Shown: in pieces, positions 26,137-35,174 of the stretch
How positions within the stretch are numbered: the stretch's first letter is position 1
How the letters are laid out: each line of letters opens with the position of its first letter
NCBI GenBank assembly: GCA_018606645.1
Contig: JAGVRI010000002.1
Coordinates: 330,615 to 394,614 of the forward strand
DNA: 64,000 bases
From: Chloroflexota bacterium
GTDB lineage: Bacteria; Chloroflexota; Anaerolineae; JAAYZQ01
Direction of reading: 5' to 3'
Made by a program: the position numbers and the translations under genes
The notes under the pieces: generated by a model
The model's input: the letters and a program-made list of their open reading frames with translations, nothing else
The model's database searches: none
Told to the model about the DNA's origin: nothing

Positions 26137-27516
26137 TTATCGGAATTGTGGGAGGTACGGGGCGTATTCGGTCAGATACGCATCGAGGATCGACCGAGCC
26201 GTGTCCAGGTCATTGATGCATGGATCGAGGACCATGGCCTGGAGCGCGGCGCGTTGGTCGCCATGTGCTGCCGCCTCGACCGCCAGATCCGCCACCTTGA
26301 TCTCACGGCGACAGAGCTCCGCGATCACCTCTGGCAGAGGGCCGATATTCAACCCATAGATGCCTCGCCCTCCGACCAGGGCCGGCAGTTCAACGATCGC
26401 CCCGTCGGGCAGGTTGGCGATGTGGCCCCGGTTGGCAATGTTGACTGCCGGGTAATACACCTCTTCTCCCAGGAGCCCGGCGATGATCTCGGCCGCGCCT
26501 TCGCCCCTGGCTTGCTGCAAGGCGTCTACCGGAGCGCCCTCCTGGACCATGGCCTTGATACGCTGCCATTGCGCTTCCCGTCGGAGGCGCGACCGATCCC
26601 ATTCATACAAGTAGAGGTTGTACTTCTCCCATGGCCGGCTCTGAGGATCGTGGCACCAGGGCAAATATTCCGCCAGATGACTATCGCCGGGCACCGGACA
26701 GAGACCAGCAATCTCGAATACAGCGCGCGTCAACGGCTCAAATTCGCGGGGCAATGCCATCAACGTCTGACGGAACGCGGGATACAGGTCCTCCCCCGTT
26801 TGCCGGTCGCGCAGATCGAGGATCCAGGTAAAGTGATTCAGCCCGGCGGCCTTGATGTCCACCTTGGGTTTCATCTGTTCGGCCACGTAGCGGGCTTTGG
26901 ACCAGGTGTCCGGATGGGCGTTGCTATTGACCCCGGCCGGTACGTCAATGGCGTAGCGGTGGGCCAGCGCGACCCCGGCCATCATATAGGCGATATCGAG
27001 CTGGTGGCAGAGGCCGACCACCTTGATCCGGCTGTATCGGCTCACGGCCAGGCACAGCCGAGGTAACGGGTTGCTGAAGTTGATCAGCCAGGCCTCAGGG
27101 CAGAGACGCTCCATATCGCGCACAATGGCCAACATCTCGGGCACCTGACGCAAGGTATGAGCCAACCCTCCGGGGCCACCGTTTTCCCCGTAGGGCTGGC
27201 GTACTCCAAACTGAAGCGGGATCTCCCAGTCGCGCCGCCACAACTCTTCGCGCGGGCTAACTTCGATAGAGACAATGACAAAGTCAGCCCCATCCAGCAC
27301 CTCTTCCCTGCGCGTCGAGCTTTCAATGGTCAGATCCGCCCGCCACTCCCGGATCAAACGGCGGGCCAGCGCCTCGATGAGCGCCAGGCCTTCGGCGTTC
27401 AAGTCAACTAGGGCCAATGTGCTACCCTGCAATCTGGGGCTGCGCACCAGGGTCGCCAGGGTCTCCAGGCCAAAGATCGCGCTACCGGCCCCGATGATTA
27501 CTACCTTGATTCCCAC
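26137..27516 (-). CDS. Glycoside hydrolase family 4 protein
   Basis: 459 residues of the NAD- and metal-dependent GH4 family (alpha-glucosidases, alpha-galacturonidases, 6-phospho-glycosidases). The N-terminal NAD site is VVIIGAGSAIFG; INFSNPL, VGLCHQ (metal-binding Cys-His) and the downstream GLNHFTWI (second metal His) fit the family. The start is GTG at 27516, 7 nt after GAGGA. It is the first gene of the sugar operon and directly follows a strong promoter. Whether the substrate is phosphorylated cannot be settled; no PTS genes are seen nearby, which favours a free glycoside or uronide. Confidence 0.88.
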   Translation of the reverse strand: MGIKVVIIGAGSAIFGLETLATLVRSPRLQGSTLALVDLNAEGLALIEALARRLIREWRADLTIESSTRREEVLDGADFVIVSIEVSPREELWRRDWEIPLQFGVRQPYGENGGPGGLAHTLRQVPEMLAIVRDMERLCPEAWLINFSNPLPRLCLAVSRYSRIKVVGLCHQLDIAYMMAGVALAHRYAIDVPAGVNSNAHPDTWSKARYVAEQMKPKVDIKAAGLNHFTWILDLRDRQTGEDLYPAFRQTLMALPREFEPLTRAVFEIAGLCPVPGDSHLAEYLPWCHDPQSRPWEKYNLYLYEWDRSRLRREAQWQRIKAMVQEGAPVDALQQARGEGAAEIIAGLLGEEVYYPAVNIANRGHIANLPDGAIVELPALVGGRGIYGLNIGPLPEVIAELCRREIKVADLAVEAAAHGDQRAALQAMVLDPCINDLDTARSILDAYLTEYAPYLPQFR

Positions 27517-27629
27517 GTTTGTTCCTCGAATCAGAATGAATTTCCCTTCTCGTGAGCCGGCGATCCTTCCGGTGCGTGACCTTCAACCTAGAGAGTCTCC
27601 CGAACCTGAGAAGAGATTTGATGTCAGCC

Positions 27630-27658
27630 ATTGTACCCGAGAGTCCCTTACAAGTCAA
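27630..27658 (-). promoter_or_regulatory. Promoter of the GH4-transaldolase-pgi operon
   Basis: Minus strand: TTGACT (27653-27658), 17-bp spacer, TACAAT (27630-27635). Confidence 0.75.
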
Positions 27659-27893
27659 TTATGGCCAGGCCGCTCTATCTAGGGGCGCACCTGTGTGTGC
27701 GCCCGAATCAGGGTGGGCTCTCTCCCCTGGAAGTCGCTCCCCATCCTGCTTGTGCAGAGCACCTGTCTTGCATTATCTTTTGACATAAGAACTGGTCAAA
27801 TCAAGGTCATCCTCCCTCAGGAGGCGGCGATCCTTTCACGGGCCTGCTCCTTGAGTCTCACCATACGGCTCCTCCAAGGCACCCGCGGGCCGT

Positions 27894-27922
27894 TTGACAA
27901 AGCAGGACAGACATGGTAAGAT
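27894..27922 (+). promoter_or_regulatory. Promoter of the CNB-bPH membrane protein gene
   Basis: Consensus TTGACA (27894-27899), 17-bp spacer, TAAGAT (27917-27922). The predicted leader is about 30 nt. Confidence 0.78.
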
Positions 27923-27958
27923 GAATCTGAACGAAGGACGCTGGTCTGGGGTGAACTG

Positions 27959-30355
27959 GTGAGCGAACCAACGCTCTACGAACGGTTAGGTCAATTTGGC
28001 CTCTTTCAGGGGTTCTCGGTGCCGGCGCTGATCCAGGTGGCCGGTTTTGGGGCGCTCCAGACCTTTTCCGCCGGTCATGTCCTGTACACGCAAGGGGACC
28101 CGCCCCGGTTCTTTTATCTGGTGGTGCACGGGGCAGTGTTGGAGATCGGCCGTAACCCGCAAGGCGAAACAGTCCTGAAACGCAAGGCGGAAGCGGGCGA
28201 TGCTCTGGGTCATCGGGCGTTGATTGCGGGGCAGTCGTATCCAGCCACGGCGACCGTGATCCAACAGGCCACGCTGCTGACCTTTGCGGCGGAGGGGTTT
28301 CATGAACTGCTCCGCCTGTATCCGGTGTTACGGGACCGGCTGGAGCGGGTCGAGATTGTCGGCCGACTGCTCACCATCCCCCTCTTCAGCCGTTTTTCCG
28401 AAAAGGAGCTGTCTCTCGTCGCCGATCTGCTGCGCGTGGTCGAGTATCCGGCCGGTCAGACGATCTTCGAGCAGGGGGAACCGGCCGATGCCTTCTATGT
28501 GATTGACAGCGGCCAAGTCATGGAAAGCGCCGAGGGCCTGGTTCCAGGCAGTCAATCTTGGCCTAAATACTTTGCGGCTGGGAATTTTTTCGGTCGCTAT
28601 GCCCTGCGTCATCTGGATCCGCCCCGCCGGGCCACGGCCGTCGCCGTCAGCGATGTCCGGCTGTTTCGGTTTGACGCCGAGGCGTTTCAGTGGCTGTGTG
28701 AGCGGTTCCCCCACCTGGCCGAGTCGGCCGGCCAACGTTTTGATATGTTAAGCGCCCTGCGGCGGGTTCGGGCGTTTGCCGCCCTGGACGAAGCAGAGCT
28801 CAAGCGTCTGGCGGGCTATGTGGGCCTGGTCCATGTGCGCCCTGGAGAGGTGCTGGTTCGGCAGGGTCAGGTGGATGGTACGCTCTATATCCTCTACCAG
28901 GGGGAAGCGCTGGTCCGGAGCCGGGATGAATGGGGGAAAGAACGTCCCCGTGGCTATTTGAAACCCGGTGATGTGGTAGGCGAGGCGGCGTTCTTCAGAG
29001 ACCGGCCGTGCGAGGTCACGGTGGAGGCCAAGTCACGGTCCGACTGGCTGTACCTCACCCGCCCGGACTATGAACAGTTCCGCGCCCGCGAGCCCAAGGC
29101 CGCGGCCAAGATCACGCTGTCCCAAGAGGAAGAGAATCGGAAGGACGAGAAGCGGTTGAAATGGCTGAGCCCGGGGGAGAGGGTGATTCTGTGGAAACGT
29201 CGGCACTGGTTCTACCTCGCCTCCCGCTTGGTGGTGCCCCTCCTGCTGCTGCCCGTGGCGTTGATCCTGATCGTGACCGGGGTGCGCGGGCTCGAGGTCG
29301 CCGGCGGAACGTTGTTGGTATTGATGGCGATGGGGCTGGCCTGGCTGTGGATCGATTGGTGGAACGATTTTTACCTGCTGACCAACCAACGCATCGTACA
29401 CCGCGAGAAGGTGCTGTTGATCCGGGAGAAGCGGGAAGGCGTCCCACTGGATAAAGTTCAAAACGTGAATGTGGACCGCGATTTGATGGGGAACCTGTTC
29501 GGATATGGGACGCTGGCAATCCAGTCGGCAGCGGTGGCCGGCGCGGCCCAGGTGCGCTTTAGCTATCTGCCGGAACCGGACGAAATGTACGATCAGGTGT
29601 TTCAGCAGATTACTGAACTGCGGACCCAGGAAGCCGCCTTGAAGCAGGTGGACCTGGGAAGGGCGGAAGGAGTGGAAAGACGGCATCCGCAGCCCAGGTT
29701 CCCGCGGCCGGCGACCGGAACCTTTGCCCCTGTTTCGTCTCCACCAGCTTCGGCTCCCCCGACTGGCCGCCGGACATTCTTCGTGAAGCTGTGGTCCCGC
29801 TGGAAGGCGCCCTCCTTCTCGTGGCCCTTCTGGACGGAGAAGCGGACCGACGGCCAGGTCATCTGGCGCAAGCACTGGATCAATCTGCTGGCGCGGACGT
29901 GGGTGCCGCTGTTGCTGACGGTGATCGTGCTCCTGTTCTTGACCCTGTATCTCATCTCGGTCGAGCGCCCGTTGGTGGGGGTTGTGGCGGTGCTGGTCTT
30001 TTGCTTTCTGGTAGGGGCTGGCTGGTGGTGGTGGAACTTTGCTAACTGGGGGAACGACCAGTACATTGTGACCGAGGAGGCGCTGATTGATATCGAGAAA
30101 CTGCCGCTCGGCCTGCGGACCAAGCAAACGAAAACCACTTTTGATCGGGTCCAGAATGTGAATTTCGAGATCCCTGATCCGGTGGCCACCTTGCTCAACT
30201 ACGGGACGGTGGTCATTTACACTGCCGGCGCAGAAGGGCGGCTCGATTTTGTCTATGTGCCCAGGCCCAGTCAGGTCCAGGCAGAGATCTTTCGCCGTCT
30301 GGAAGCCTATCGCGAGCGACAGCGGCGCCTGCGACAAGAAACGAGCTGGGGCTGA
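27959..30355 (+). CDS. Triple cyclic-nucleotide-binding-domain protein with two membrane-linked bPH domains
   Basis: 798 residues. Three cNMP-binding folds come first (about 12-125, 130-250, 268-385); each shows the gly-turn pattern, for example TQGDPPRFFYLVVHG, EQGEPADAFYVIDSG and RQGQVDGTLYILYQG. The phosphate-binding cassette is incomplete in the first two. A hydrophobic pair (~418-465) leads to a bPH_2 domain with LLTNQRIVHREKV and LDKVQNVNVDRDL. A linker, a second helix pair (~655-705) and a second bPH_2 domain (DRVQNVNFEIPDP) follow. GTG start. It looks like a membrane receptor that couples nucleotide or effector binding to a PH-like module; the pathway is unknown. Confidence 0.85.
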   Translation: MSEPTLYERLGQFGLFQGFSVPALIQVAGFGALQTFSAGHVLYTQGDPPRFFYLVVHGAVLEIGRNPQGETVLKRKAEAGDALGHRALIAGQSYPATATVIQQATLLTFAAEGFHELLRLYPVLRDRLERVEIVGRLLTIPLFSRFSEKELSLVADLLRVVEYPAGQTIFEQGEPADAFYVIDSGQVMESAEGLVPGSQSWPKYFAAGNFFGRYALRHLDPPRRATAVAVSDVRLFRFDAEAFQWLCERFPHLAESAGQRFDMLSALRRVRAFAALDEAELKRLAGYVGLVHVRPGEVLVRQGQVDGTLYILYQGEALVRSRDEWGKERPRGYLKPGDVVGEAAFFRDRPCEVTVEAKSRSDWLYLTRPDYEQFRAREPKAAAKITLSQEEENRKDEKRLKWLSPGERVILWKRRHWFYLASRLVVPLLLLPVALILIVTGVRGLEVAGGTLLVLMAMGLAWLWIDWWNDFYLLTNQRIVHREKVLLIREKREGVPLDKVQNVNVDRDLMGNLFGYGTLAIQSAAVAGAAQVRFSYLPEPDEMYDQVFQQITELRTQEAALKQVDLGRAEGVERRHPQPRFPRPATGTFAPVSSPPASAPPTGRRTFFVKLWSRWKAPSFSWPFWTEKRTDGQVIWRKHWINLLARTWVPLLLTVIVLLFLTLYLISVERPLVGVVAVLVFCFLVGAGWWWWNFANWGNDQYIVTEEALIDIEKLPLGLRTKQTKTTFDRVQNVNFEIPDPVATLLNYGTVVIYTAGAEGRLDFVYVPRPSQVQAEIFRRLEAYRERQRRLRQETSWG

Positions 30356-30386
30356 CGACGATAGGGCAGCGGCGCGGCCCAGCCGG

Positions 30387-30429
30387 CTCTCAGGTGTCCG
30401 CCGTCGATGAGGTAACGGACACCTGAGAG
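30387..30429. terminator. Perfect 14-bp hairpin between convergent genes
   Basis: CTCTCAGGTGTCCG (30387-30400) pairs perfectly with CGGACACCTGAGAG (30416-30429); the loop is 15 nt. It lies between the ends of two convergent genes and probably acts in both directions, although neither side has a U-run. Confidence 0.55.
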
Positions 30430-30479
30430 GGGGGCGTTGGGTGGTGCCGGTCATCGTGACCGACGCAGGGTCGGTGGGT

Positions 30480-31490
30480 CTAATAGTGGATCACGACCAA
30501 GGTACCGATGGGCGCCCAGGCGTACATCCACGCGGCGTCGGCGCGGGTGAGATTGATACAGCCATGGCTCATCGGCCGGCCAAAGTTGTTATGCCAGTAG
30601 GTTCCGTGGATGGCATATCCCCGGTAGAAATACATGGTATGAGGCACGCCGGGTAAATAGTACCCCGGCCCGGACATGGTCACGCTGGGATACTTGGCAT
30701 AGATGCGGAACCGTCCCGGCGGAGTGGGATAGCGGGCAATGCCGGTGGAAACGAGCATGCTCCGCACGGCGACGTTGCCTTCCATGGCGGTCAGCGTCTG
30801 GCTGCTCAGGTCAATATCAATCCACTTGCCGGCGCCACCGCCCGAACTGCCGCCGGAGGTGCCGCCCCCGGTGGTACCGCCGCCACGGCTTCCCCCACCT
30901 GAGATGCGCAGCCGCTGGCCCACATAGATCCAGTTGGGGTTGCTCAGGCCGTTGGCCCGCATCAGGGCCGAGACGCTGGTGCCGTAGCGAGCGGCAATGC
31001 TTGATAGAGTCTCGCCCCGCCGTACGACGTGGACTCCCCCACCCGAACTGCTTCCGCCGCTTGGGTTGCCGCCACCGGCGCTGGGCACGACAAGCCGCTG
31101 GCCGACCCAGATAAAGTTGGGGTTGCTGAGGCCGTTGGCCCGCATCAATGCCGACACACTGGTGCCGTAGCGGGCGGCAATACTGGACAGGGTCTGGCCC
31201 GGCTGGACAATGTGCACCCCGCCGCCACTGCCGGCCGATGAGCCGCTTCCACCCGTTGGAATCCGCAGCCGCTGGCCGACCCAGATGAAATTGGGATTGC
31301 TCAAGCCGTTAGCCCGCATCAATGCAGACACGCTCGTGCCGTAGCGCGTGGCGATGCTATACAGGGTCTCCCCCCGTTGGACCACGTGAATTCCCCCTTG
31401 GGCGTGGGCGGACAGCGGCGCGAAGAGCAAGATCAAGCCAAGCCCTACCCACAAAGCGGTTCGGATCCCCCATCGATTTCGCATGGACAT
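30480..31490 (-). CDS. LysM-repeat L,D-transpeptidase (YkuD)
   Basis: 336 residues, secreted (signal peptide to about residue 31, cleavage near AHAQG). Three LysM domains (about 33-77, 92-136, 152-196) each repeat HVVQRGETLYSIATRYGTS and NPNFIWVGQRL with small changes, and are joined by Gly/Ser linkers. The C-terminal YkuD domain carries the catalytic HGTYWHNN and SHGCINL (His, Ser, Cys, Arg nearby). It forms or exchanges cross-links in peptidoglycan while anchored by LysM. GGAGG lies 7 nt before the first ATG. It is monocistronic with a long ~160-nt leader. Confidence 0.94.
   Translation of the reverse strand: MSMRNRWGIRTALWVGLGLILLFAPLSAHAQGGIHVVQRGETLYSIATRYGTSVSALMRANGLSNPNFIWVGQRLRIPTGGSGSSAGSGGGVHIVQPGQTLSSIAARYGTSVSALMRANGLSNPNFIWVGQRLVVPSAGGGNPSGGSSSGGGVHVVRRGETLSSIAARYGTSVSALMRANGLSNPNWIYVGQRLRISGGGSRGGGTTGGGTSGGSSGGGAGKWIDIDLSSQTLTAMEGNVAVRSMLVSTGIARYPTPPGRFRIYAKYPSVTMSGPGYYLPGVPHTMYFYRGYAIHGTYWHNNFGRPMSHGCINLTRADAAWMYAWAPIGTLVVIHY
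30895..31385 (-). repeat. Three near-identical LysM-coding direct repeats
   Basis: The LysM modules are also repeated at DNA level, with a period of about 180 bp. The phrase TTGCTCAGGCCGTTGGCCCGCAT and variants recur at roughly 30937, 31116 and 31296, which suggests recent duplication within the gene. Only the repeat core is quoted here in part; the encoded motif is MRANGLSNPN. Confidence 0.75.
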
Positions 31491-31648
31491 GTCGAATCCT
31501 CCTTTTCAGAATCAGCAGATCGCGGATCTGCCTTTGTCCATCATGGGCGCAGATGGTCGAGAAGGGGTTGAGCACCCCGTCCCAGTCCCGTCGTAGCCCT
31601 CTCCGCCAGAAATCGTCCATTGTCTCTCATGTCCTCTACCAAAGCGTG

Positions 31649-31683
31649 TGATTCGATTATATCGTAGATGGCGGATCGAATCA
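31649..31683 (-). promoter_or_regulatory. L,D-transpeptidase promoter with overlapping 9-bp dyad
   Basis: Minus-strand TATAAT lies at 31656-31661. A perfect inverted repeat, TGATTCGAT (31649-31657) and ATCGAATCA (31675-31683), straddles the space between the -10 and the expected -35 position. No good -35 hexamer is seen, so an activator or repressor site is likely. Confidence 0.5.
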
Positions 31684-31968
31684 TCCTCTTTGGGGCGGAA
31701 ACGATGGACGAATTTATGGACCTGGGCAGCTTAGCCTGACGATGGGGGCGGAGGAACCCTGCCCTAGGCACGGTGCTCAGCCGGTAGGGAGTCAACGCCG
31801 GGGAAGAGAGTAGGCGTAGCCGTCCTTTCCTCTACCATTGCGGCTCTCCGACTTGGCATCGCCATCCGCCGTGAGGGCAGAAACGGATGCATCTTACCTC
31901 ATCCCCTCGGCCCCCTTCTTTGGATGGAGGTCAAAATGCCGGACGTAACGGCCATGTAGGCTTGTTCG

Positions 31969-32017
31969 CCGGCGAAAGCCCCGACTCCCGCGCAGAAGGA
32001 GCCGGGGCTTTCGCCGG
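31969..32017. terminator. Long hairpin after PEP carboxykinase
   Basis: CCGGCGAAAGCCCCG (31969-31983) pairs perfectly with CGGGGCTTTCGCCGG (32003-32017), and an inner CTCC/GGAG extends the stem after one mismatch. It is 35 bp beyond the pckA stop. There is no U-run on the minus strand; it may stop transcription or protect the mRNA 3' end. Confidence 0.55.
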
Positions 32018-32052
32018 ACACACATCCTGGGGCAAGTGGCCTCGCGGAACGC

Positions 32053-33696
32053 TCACTTGCCGGGGCATTGGCTGGCCACGGCCGGGTCGATACCCTTGTT
32101 ACCGTAGGCTTTGTCAAAGTGTTTGCTAAAGTCGTTGGCCAGTTTCCTGGCCCGTAGATCGAACGCCTCTTGATCGGCCCAGGTCTGGCGAGGGTTCAGA
32201 ATTTCCGGATTGACGTTGGGACAAGTTCGAGGGACCAGGATATGGAACAACGGGTCTTCATCGTACTCGACGTCGTCCAGCCCGCCGCTGAGCGCCACCC
32301 GAACGATGGTCCGTGTAACGTCAATGTCCATTCGCGCGCCAATGCCGAACGGGCCGCCGCTCCAACCGGTGTTGATCAAAAAGACGCGAGAGCCGTGTTT
32401 CCTCAGCTTTTCTCCCAGCATCGAGGCATAGACATCGGGATTGCGGGGCATGAACGGTTCGCCAAAGAAACGGGAGAAGGTGCTGACCGGATCGATGATG
32501 CCCGTTTCGGTGCCGGCCAGCTTGCTGGTGTAGCCCATCAGGAACCAGAGCATGGCCTGCTCTGGCGTCAGCCGGGCGACGGGCGGCAGCACGCCGTTGG
32601 CATCGGCGGCCAGGAAGAGGATCGTCCGGGGATGATCGCCCATCGGCGGGTCTTTGACGTTGCTCAGAAAGCTGAGCGGGTAGGAAGCCCGCGAGTTGGG
32701 AGTCAATCGCTCGTCGTCCACGTCGAACAGGCCGCTGGGGTACATCATCGCGTTCTCGACGATAGCTCCATGCTCCAGGTAAGGGGCCTCATGGAACACG
32801 GCGTTCCAGATCTCCGGCTCCTTATGGGGTCGGAGGTTGATCAACTTGGCGTAGCAGCCGTACTCGAAATTGGCCACGCCGTAGTCGCTCCAGCCATGCT
32901 CGTCGTCGCCGTACAAAGCCCGCGTCGGATCGGCCGACAGACTCGTCTTGCCCGTCCCCGAAAGGCCCAGCAGCAACGCCACATCGCCATCAGGACCTTC
33001 GTTGGCCGAACAATGGAGAGGTAAGATGCCTACCGCCGGCAGCATATAGTTCATCACCGAAAACATCAGCTTTTTTACACTGCCGCAGTAGGCCGAGCCA
33101 TAGACCAGGCCCAACCGACGGTCAAAGTCCATCGCTACAGCCATGTCCGAAGTCCGACCATCGGGCAACTTGCGCAGACGGCCCTCGTACTTGTTCCGGT
33201 CCAGCTTGTCGTAGGGCAGGGCGACCAGGGTGAAGCCCTGATCGGCAAAGATGCTGCGATGGAGGTCAGAGGGTACCGGTCGGAACATGTTGTCCGCAAA
33301 CAACACTGTTAGCGCCCTGTCGCTGACCACTTTCAAGGGCAGGGCATAGCGGCTATCGGCCGACAGGACCCGGTCCACGGTGTAGAGCCGAGGCTTGGTC
33401 GCAAGCACCCGAAGGGCGTCTTCCATGATCATATCGAACGTTTCGGGTTCCATGGGGATGTTGTTGGGCGAATCCCAATCGATCTCGGCCTCGCTCTCCG
33501 GACGTCGGACGGTGTAAGTATCCTTCGGGCTGCGCCCGGTGGATTCGACCGGGGTCCAGGTCGCCAGGGCGCCGTTGGCGCTGACCAGAGCCTCCCGCCG
33601 GACCACGGCTTCGTGGATCATCACTTTTCGTTCCGGGTTGACCAACACGTCGGGGTGTTGGTGCAGAAGCTGCTGTATTCTCTTTTGAAATTCCAC
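32053..33696 (-). CDS. pckA: Phosphoenolpyruvate carboxykinase (ATP)
   Basis: 547 residues, as expected for the ATP-dependent enzyme, which converts oxaloacetate and ATP to PEP, CO2 and ADP. Motifs: the kinase-type P-loop GLSGTGKTSLSAD, LFADNMFR, the substrate site GSAYCGSVKKLMF, the metal-binding HCSANEG, and ITGWSGGPFG-like NTGWSGGPFGIG. The start is GTG at 33696, 5 nt after GGAGG; a longer frame would overlap the upstream GlcD-like gene. It is the last gene of the larA-glcF-glcD-pckA run, which suits gluconeogenesis from lactate. Confidence 0.96.
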   Translation of the reverse strand: MEFQKRIQQLLHQHPDVLVNPERKVMIHEAVVRREALVSANGALATWTPVESTGRSPKDTYTVRRPESEAEIDWDSPNNIPMEPETFDMIMEDALRVLATKPRLYTVDRVLSADSRYALPLKVVSDRALTVLFADNMFRPVPSDLHRSIFADQGFTLVALPYDKLDRNKYEGRLRKLPDGRTSDMAVAMDFDRRLGLVYGSAYCGSVKKLMFSVMNYMLPAVGILPLHCSANEGPDGDVALLLGLSGTGKTSLSADPTRALYGDDEHGWSDYGVANFEYGCYAKLINLRPHKEPEIWNAVFHEAPYLEHGAIVENAMMYPSGLFDVDDERLTPNSRASYPLSFLSNVKDPPMGDHPRTILFLAADANGVLPPVARLTPEQAMLWFLMGYTSKLAGTETGIIDPVSTFSRFFGEPFMPRNPDVYASMLGEKLRKHGSRVFLINTGWSGGPFGIGARMDIDVTRTIVRVALSGGLDDVEYDEDPLFHILVPRTCPNVNPEILNPRQTWADQEAFDLRARKLANDFSKHFDKAYGNKGIDPAVASQCPGK

Positions 33697-33736
33697 TTGA
33701 ACCTCCGTTGGCCAAAGTGTGATTCTGAAGATGGAG

Positions 33737-35152
33737 CTACCAGGCAAACAGGTCCCGGCCGCCCGGCACGGGGCCAGGGATCACCTTTCCGGGGTTGAGG
33801 ATGTTTTTCGGGTCTAGGGCTTTCTTGATCTGATTCATCACATCAATAAAGACCGGGCCGACGTCCTGCTCGACGAAGGGGCGCTTGAGACTGCCCACGC
33901 CATGCTCACCGGAGAGCGTCCCTCCCAGCTGCAGCGCCACACGAAAGATCTCGGCCGCGGCCTTTTTCATCTTTTCCACCTGGACCGGATCGCGCCGGTC
34001 AAACAGAATGTTGGGGTGCAGGTTTCCATCCCCGGCATGGCCAAAGATGGCGATCGGGATGCGGACCTGACGCGAGATCTCCTTGATAGCGGCGACGGCG
34101 TCGGGAATGGCGCTGCGCGGCACCGAGATATCCTCTCCCAGCTTGTTCGGGGCGCGCCGGGCCAGAGAGGGACTGATGGCGCGCCGCGCCACCCAAAGAT
34201 CATTGCGTTCTTTTTCAGTGCGGGCCACCTGGACTTCCCGCGCCCCGGTCGCCCGGCAGATGTCGGCGATGGCCTCGATCTCCTGGTTCACCCGCTGCTC
34301 ATCCATCCCATCCGACTCGATGATCAGGATCGCTTCGACGTCGAGGGGCAGGTTGAGGTGCATCGCCTCTTCGATGGTGGCGATGGTCGTTTCGTCCATC
34401 AGCTCGATCGTCGCCGGGGTGATCCCGGCGGTCAGGATGCGGTTCACACACTGGCTGGCATCGGCCAGTTTGGGAAAGACCGCTTTTGCCGTGCGGGCCA
34501 CTTTCGGGAGGGGGATCAACTTGAGGATCAGCTCGGTGATGACTCCCAACGTTCCCTCCGAACCGACAAACAGTTGGGTCAGGTTATAGCCGGTCACGTT
34601 CTTGATGGCTTTGCCGCCGGTTTTGATCACCCGGCCGTCAGCCAGGACGACCGTCAGTCCGCGGACATAATCGCTGGTCACCCCGTATTTCAGGCAGCGG
34701 GGACCGCCGGCGTTGCACGCCGCATTTCCCCCCAGCGTGCTCTGTTTGATGCTGCTGGGGTCGGGCGGGTAAAAGAGGCCCTTCCTGGCAACGGCATCGG
34801 CCAGGTCCTGGGTGACCACCCCGGCCTCGGCGGTGACCGTAAAGTTCAACTCATCGATCTCCAGAATGCGGTTCATTCGACACAGGTTGAGGACGATGCC
34901 GCCATTGATCGGAACTGAAGCGGCGGCCAGCCCAGACGCCATACCCCGGGGCACGACCGGGATCTCTTCCCGATAAGCCAACCCCATGATCTGGCTGACC
35001 TGTTCGGTGGAATTCGGACTGACGACGACATCGGGACGGCGTTCGGCAAAGGTGCCGTCGTAGGAATAGGCCACCAGGTCCTCGGGTGAGGTCAGTACAT
35101 GCTGCTTGCCGACCAGGTTCTGCAACTCTTTGATAATTCGTGGTTCAATCAT
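33737..35152 (-). CDS. glcD: FAD-linked oxidase, GlcD / D-lactate dehydrogenase type
   Basis: 471 residues of the FAD-binding (PCMH) oxidase family. The FAD site is near VVPRGMASGLAAASVPI and DPSSIKQSTLGGNAACNAGG; the C-terminal oxidase domain contains FGHAGDGNLHPNI and LSGEHGVGSLKRPF, with metal/substrate His residues. Homologues oxidise glycolate or D-lactate. Its partner GlcF-like gene is 22 bp upstream, and a lactate racemase homologue precedes that, which favours D-lactate. GAGGGA lies before the ATG. Confidence 0.93.
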   Translation of the reverse strand: MIEPRIIKELQNLVGKQHVLTSPEDLVAYSYDGTFAERRPDVVVSPNSTEQVSQIMGLAYREEIPVVPRGMASGLAAASVPINGGIVLNLCRMNRILEIDELNFTVTAEAGVVTQDLADAVARKGLFYPPDPSSIKQSTLGGNAACNAGGPRCLKYGVTSDYVRGLTVVLADGRVIKTGGKAIKNVTGYNLTQLFVGSEGTLGVITELILKLIPLPKVARTAKAVFPKLADASQCVNRILTAGITPATIELMDETTIATIEEAMHLNLPLDVEAILIIESDGMDEQRVNQEIEAIADICRATGAREVQVARTEKERNDLWVARRAISPSLARRAPNKLGEDISVPRSAIPDAVAAIKEISRQVRIPIAIFGHAGDGNLHPNILFDRRDPVQVEKMKKAAAEIFRVALQLGGTLSGEHGVGSLKRPFVEQDVGPVFIDVMNQIKKALDPKNILNPGKVIPGPVPGGRDLFAW

Positions 35153-35174
35153 CGGAATCCCTCAGGATATCGTC

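Larger units (their letters stand above)
27517..27958. other. Divergent control region, GH4 operon / CNB-bPH gene
   Basis: 442 bp with a promoter for each direction (27630-27658 leftward, 27894-27922 rightward). Between them is a perfect 8-bp hairpin, GGGCGCAC (27683-27690) with GTGCGCCC (27697-27704) and a 6-nt loop. No convincing ORF lies here. The GH4 leader would be about 105 nt. Confidence 0.6.
31491..32052. other. Intergenic region between the L,D-transpeptidase and PEP carboxykinase genes
   Basis: 562 bp. It contains the L,D-transpeptidase leader with a small hairpin (GCAGATC-GCG-GATCTGC, 31515-31531), its -10 and dyad (31649-31683), and a long hairpin near the PEPCK end (31969-32017). 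A weak 84-codon open frame at 31541-31795 shows no protein-like features. The remainder, 31700-31960, shows nothing I can assign. Confidence 0.5.

Noticed and set aside
29033..30454. 473-codon open frame on the minus strand opposite the CNB-bPH gene
   Set aside because: Composition is His/Arg/Pro-rich with no domain pattern, while the plus strand encodes clear cNMP and bPH domains.
30895..31385. Regular repeats considered as a CRISPR-like array
   Set aside because: The repeats are in frame and encode three LysM domains; spacing and length do not match CRISPR.
31541..31795. 84-codon open frame in the L,D-transpeptidase / pckA gap
   Set aside because: It has no ribosome site, no protein-like pattern, and overlaps the predicted promoter dyad.
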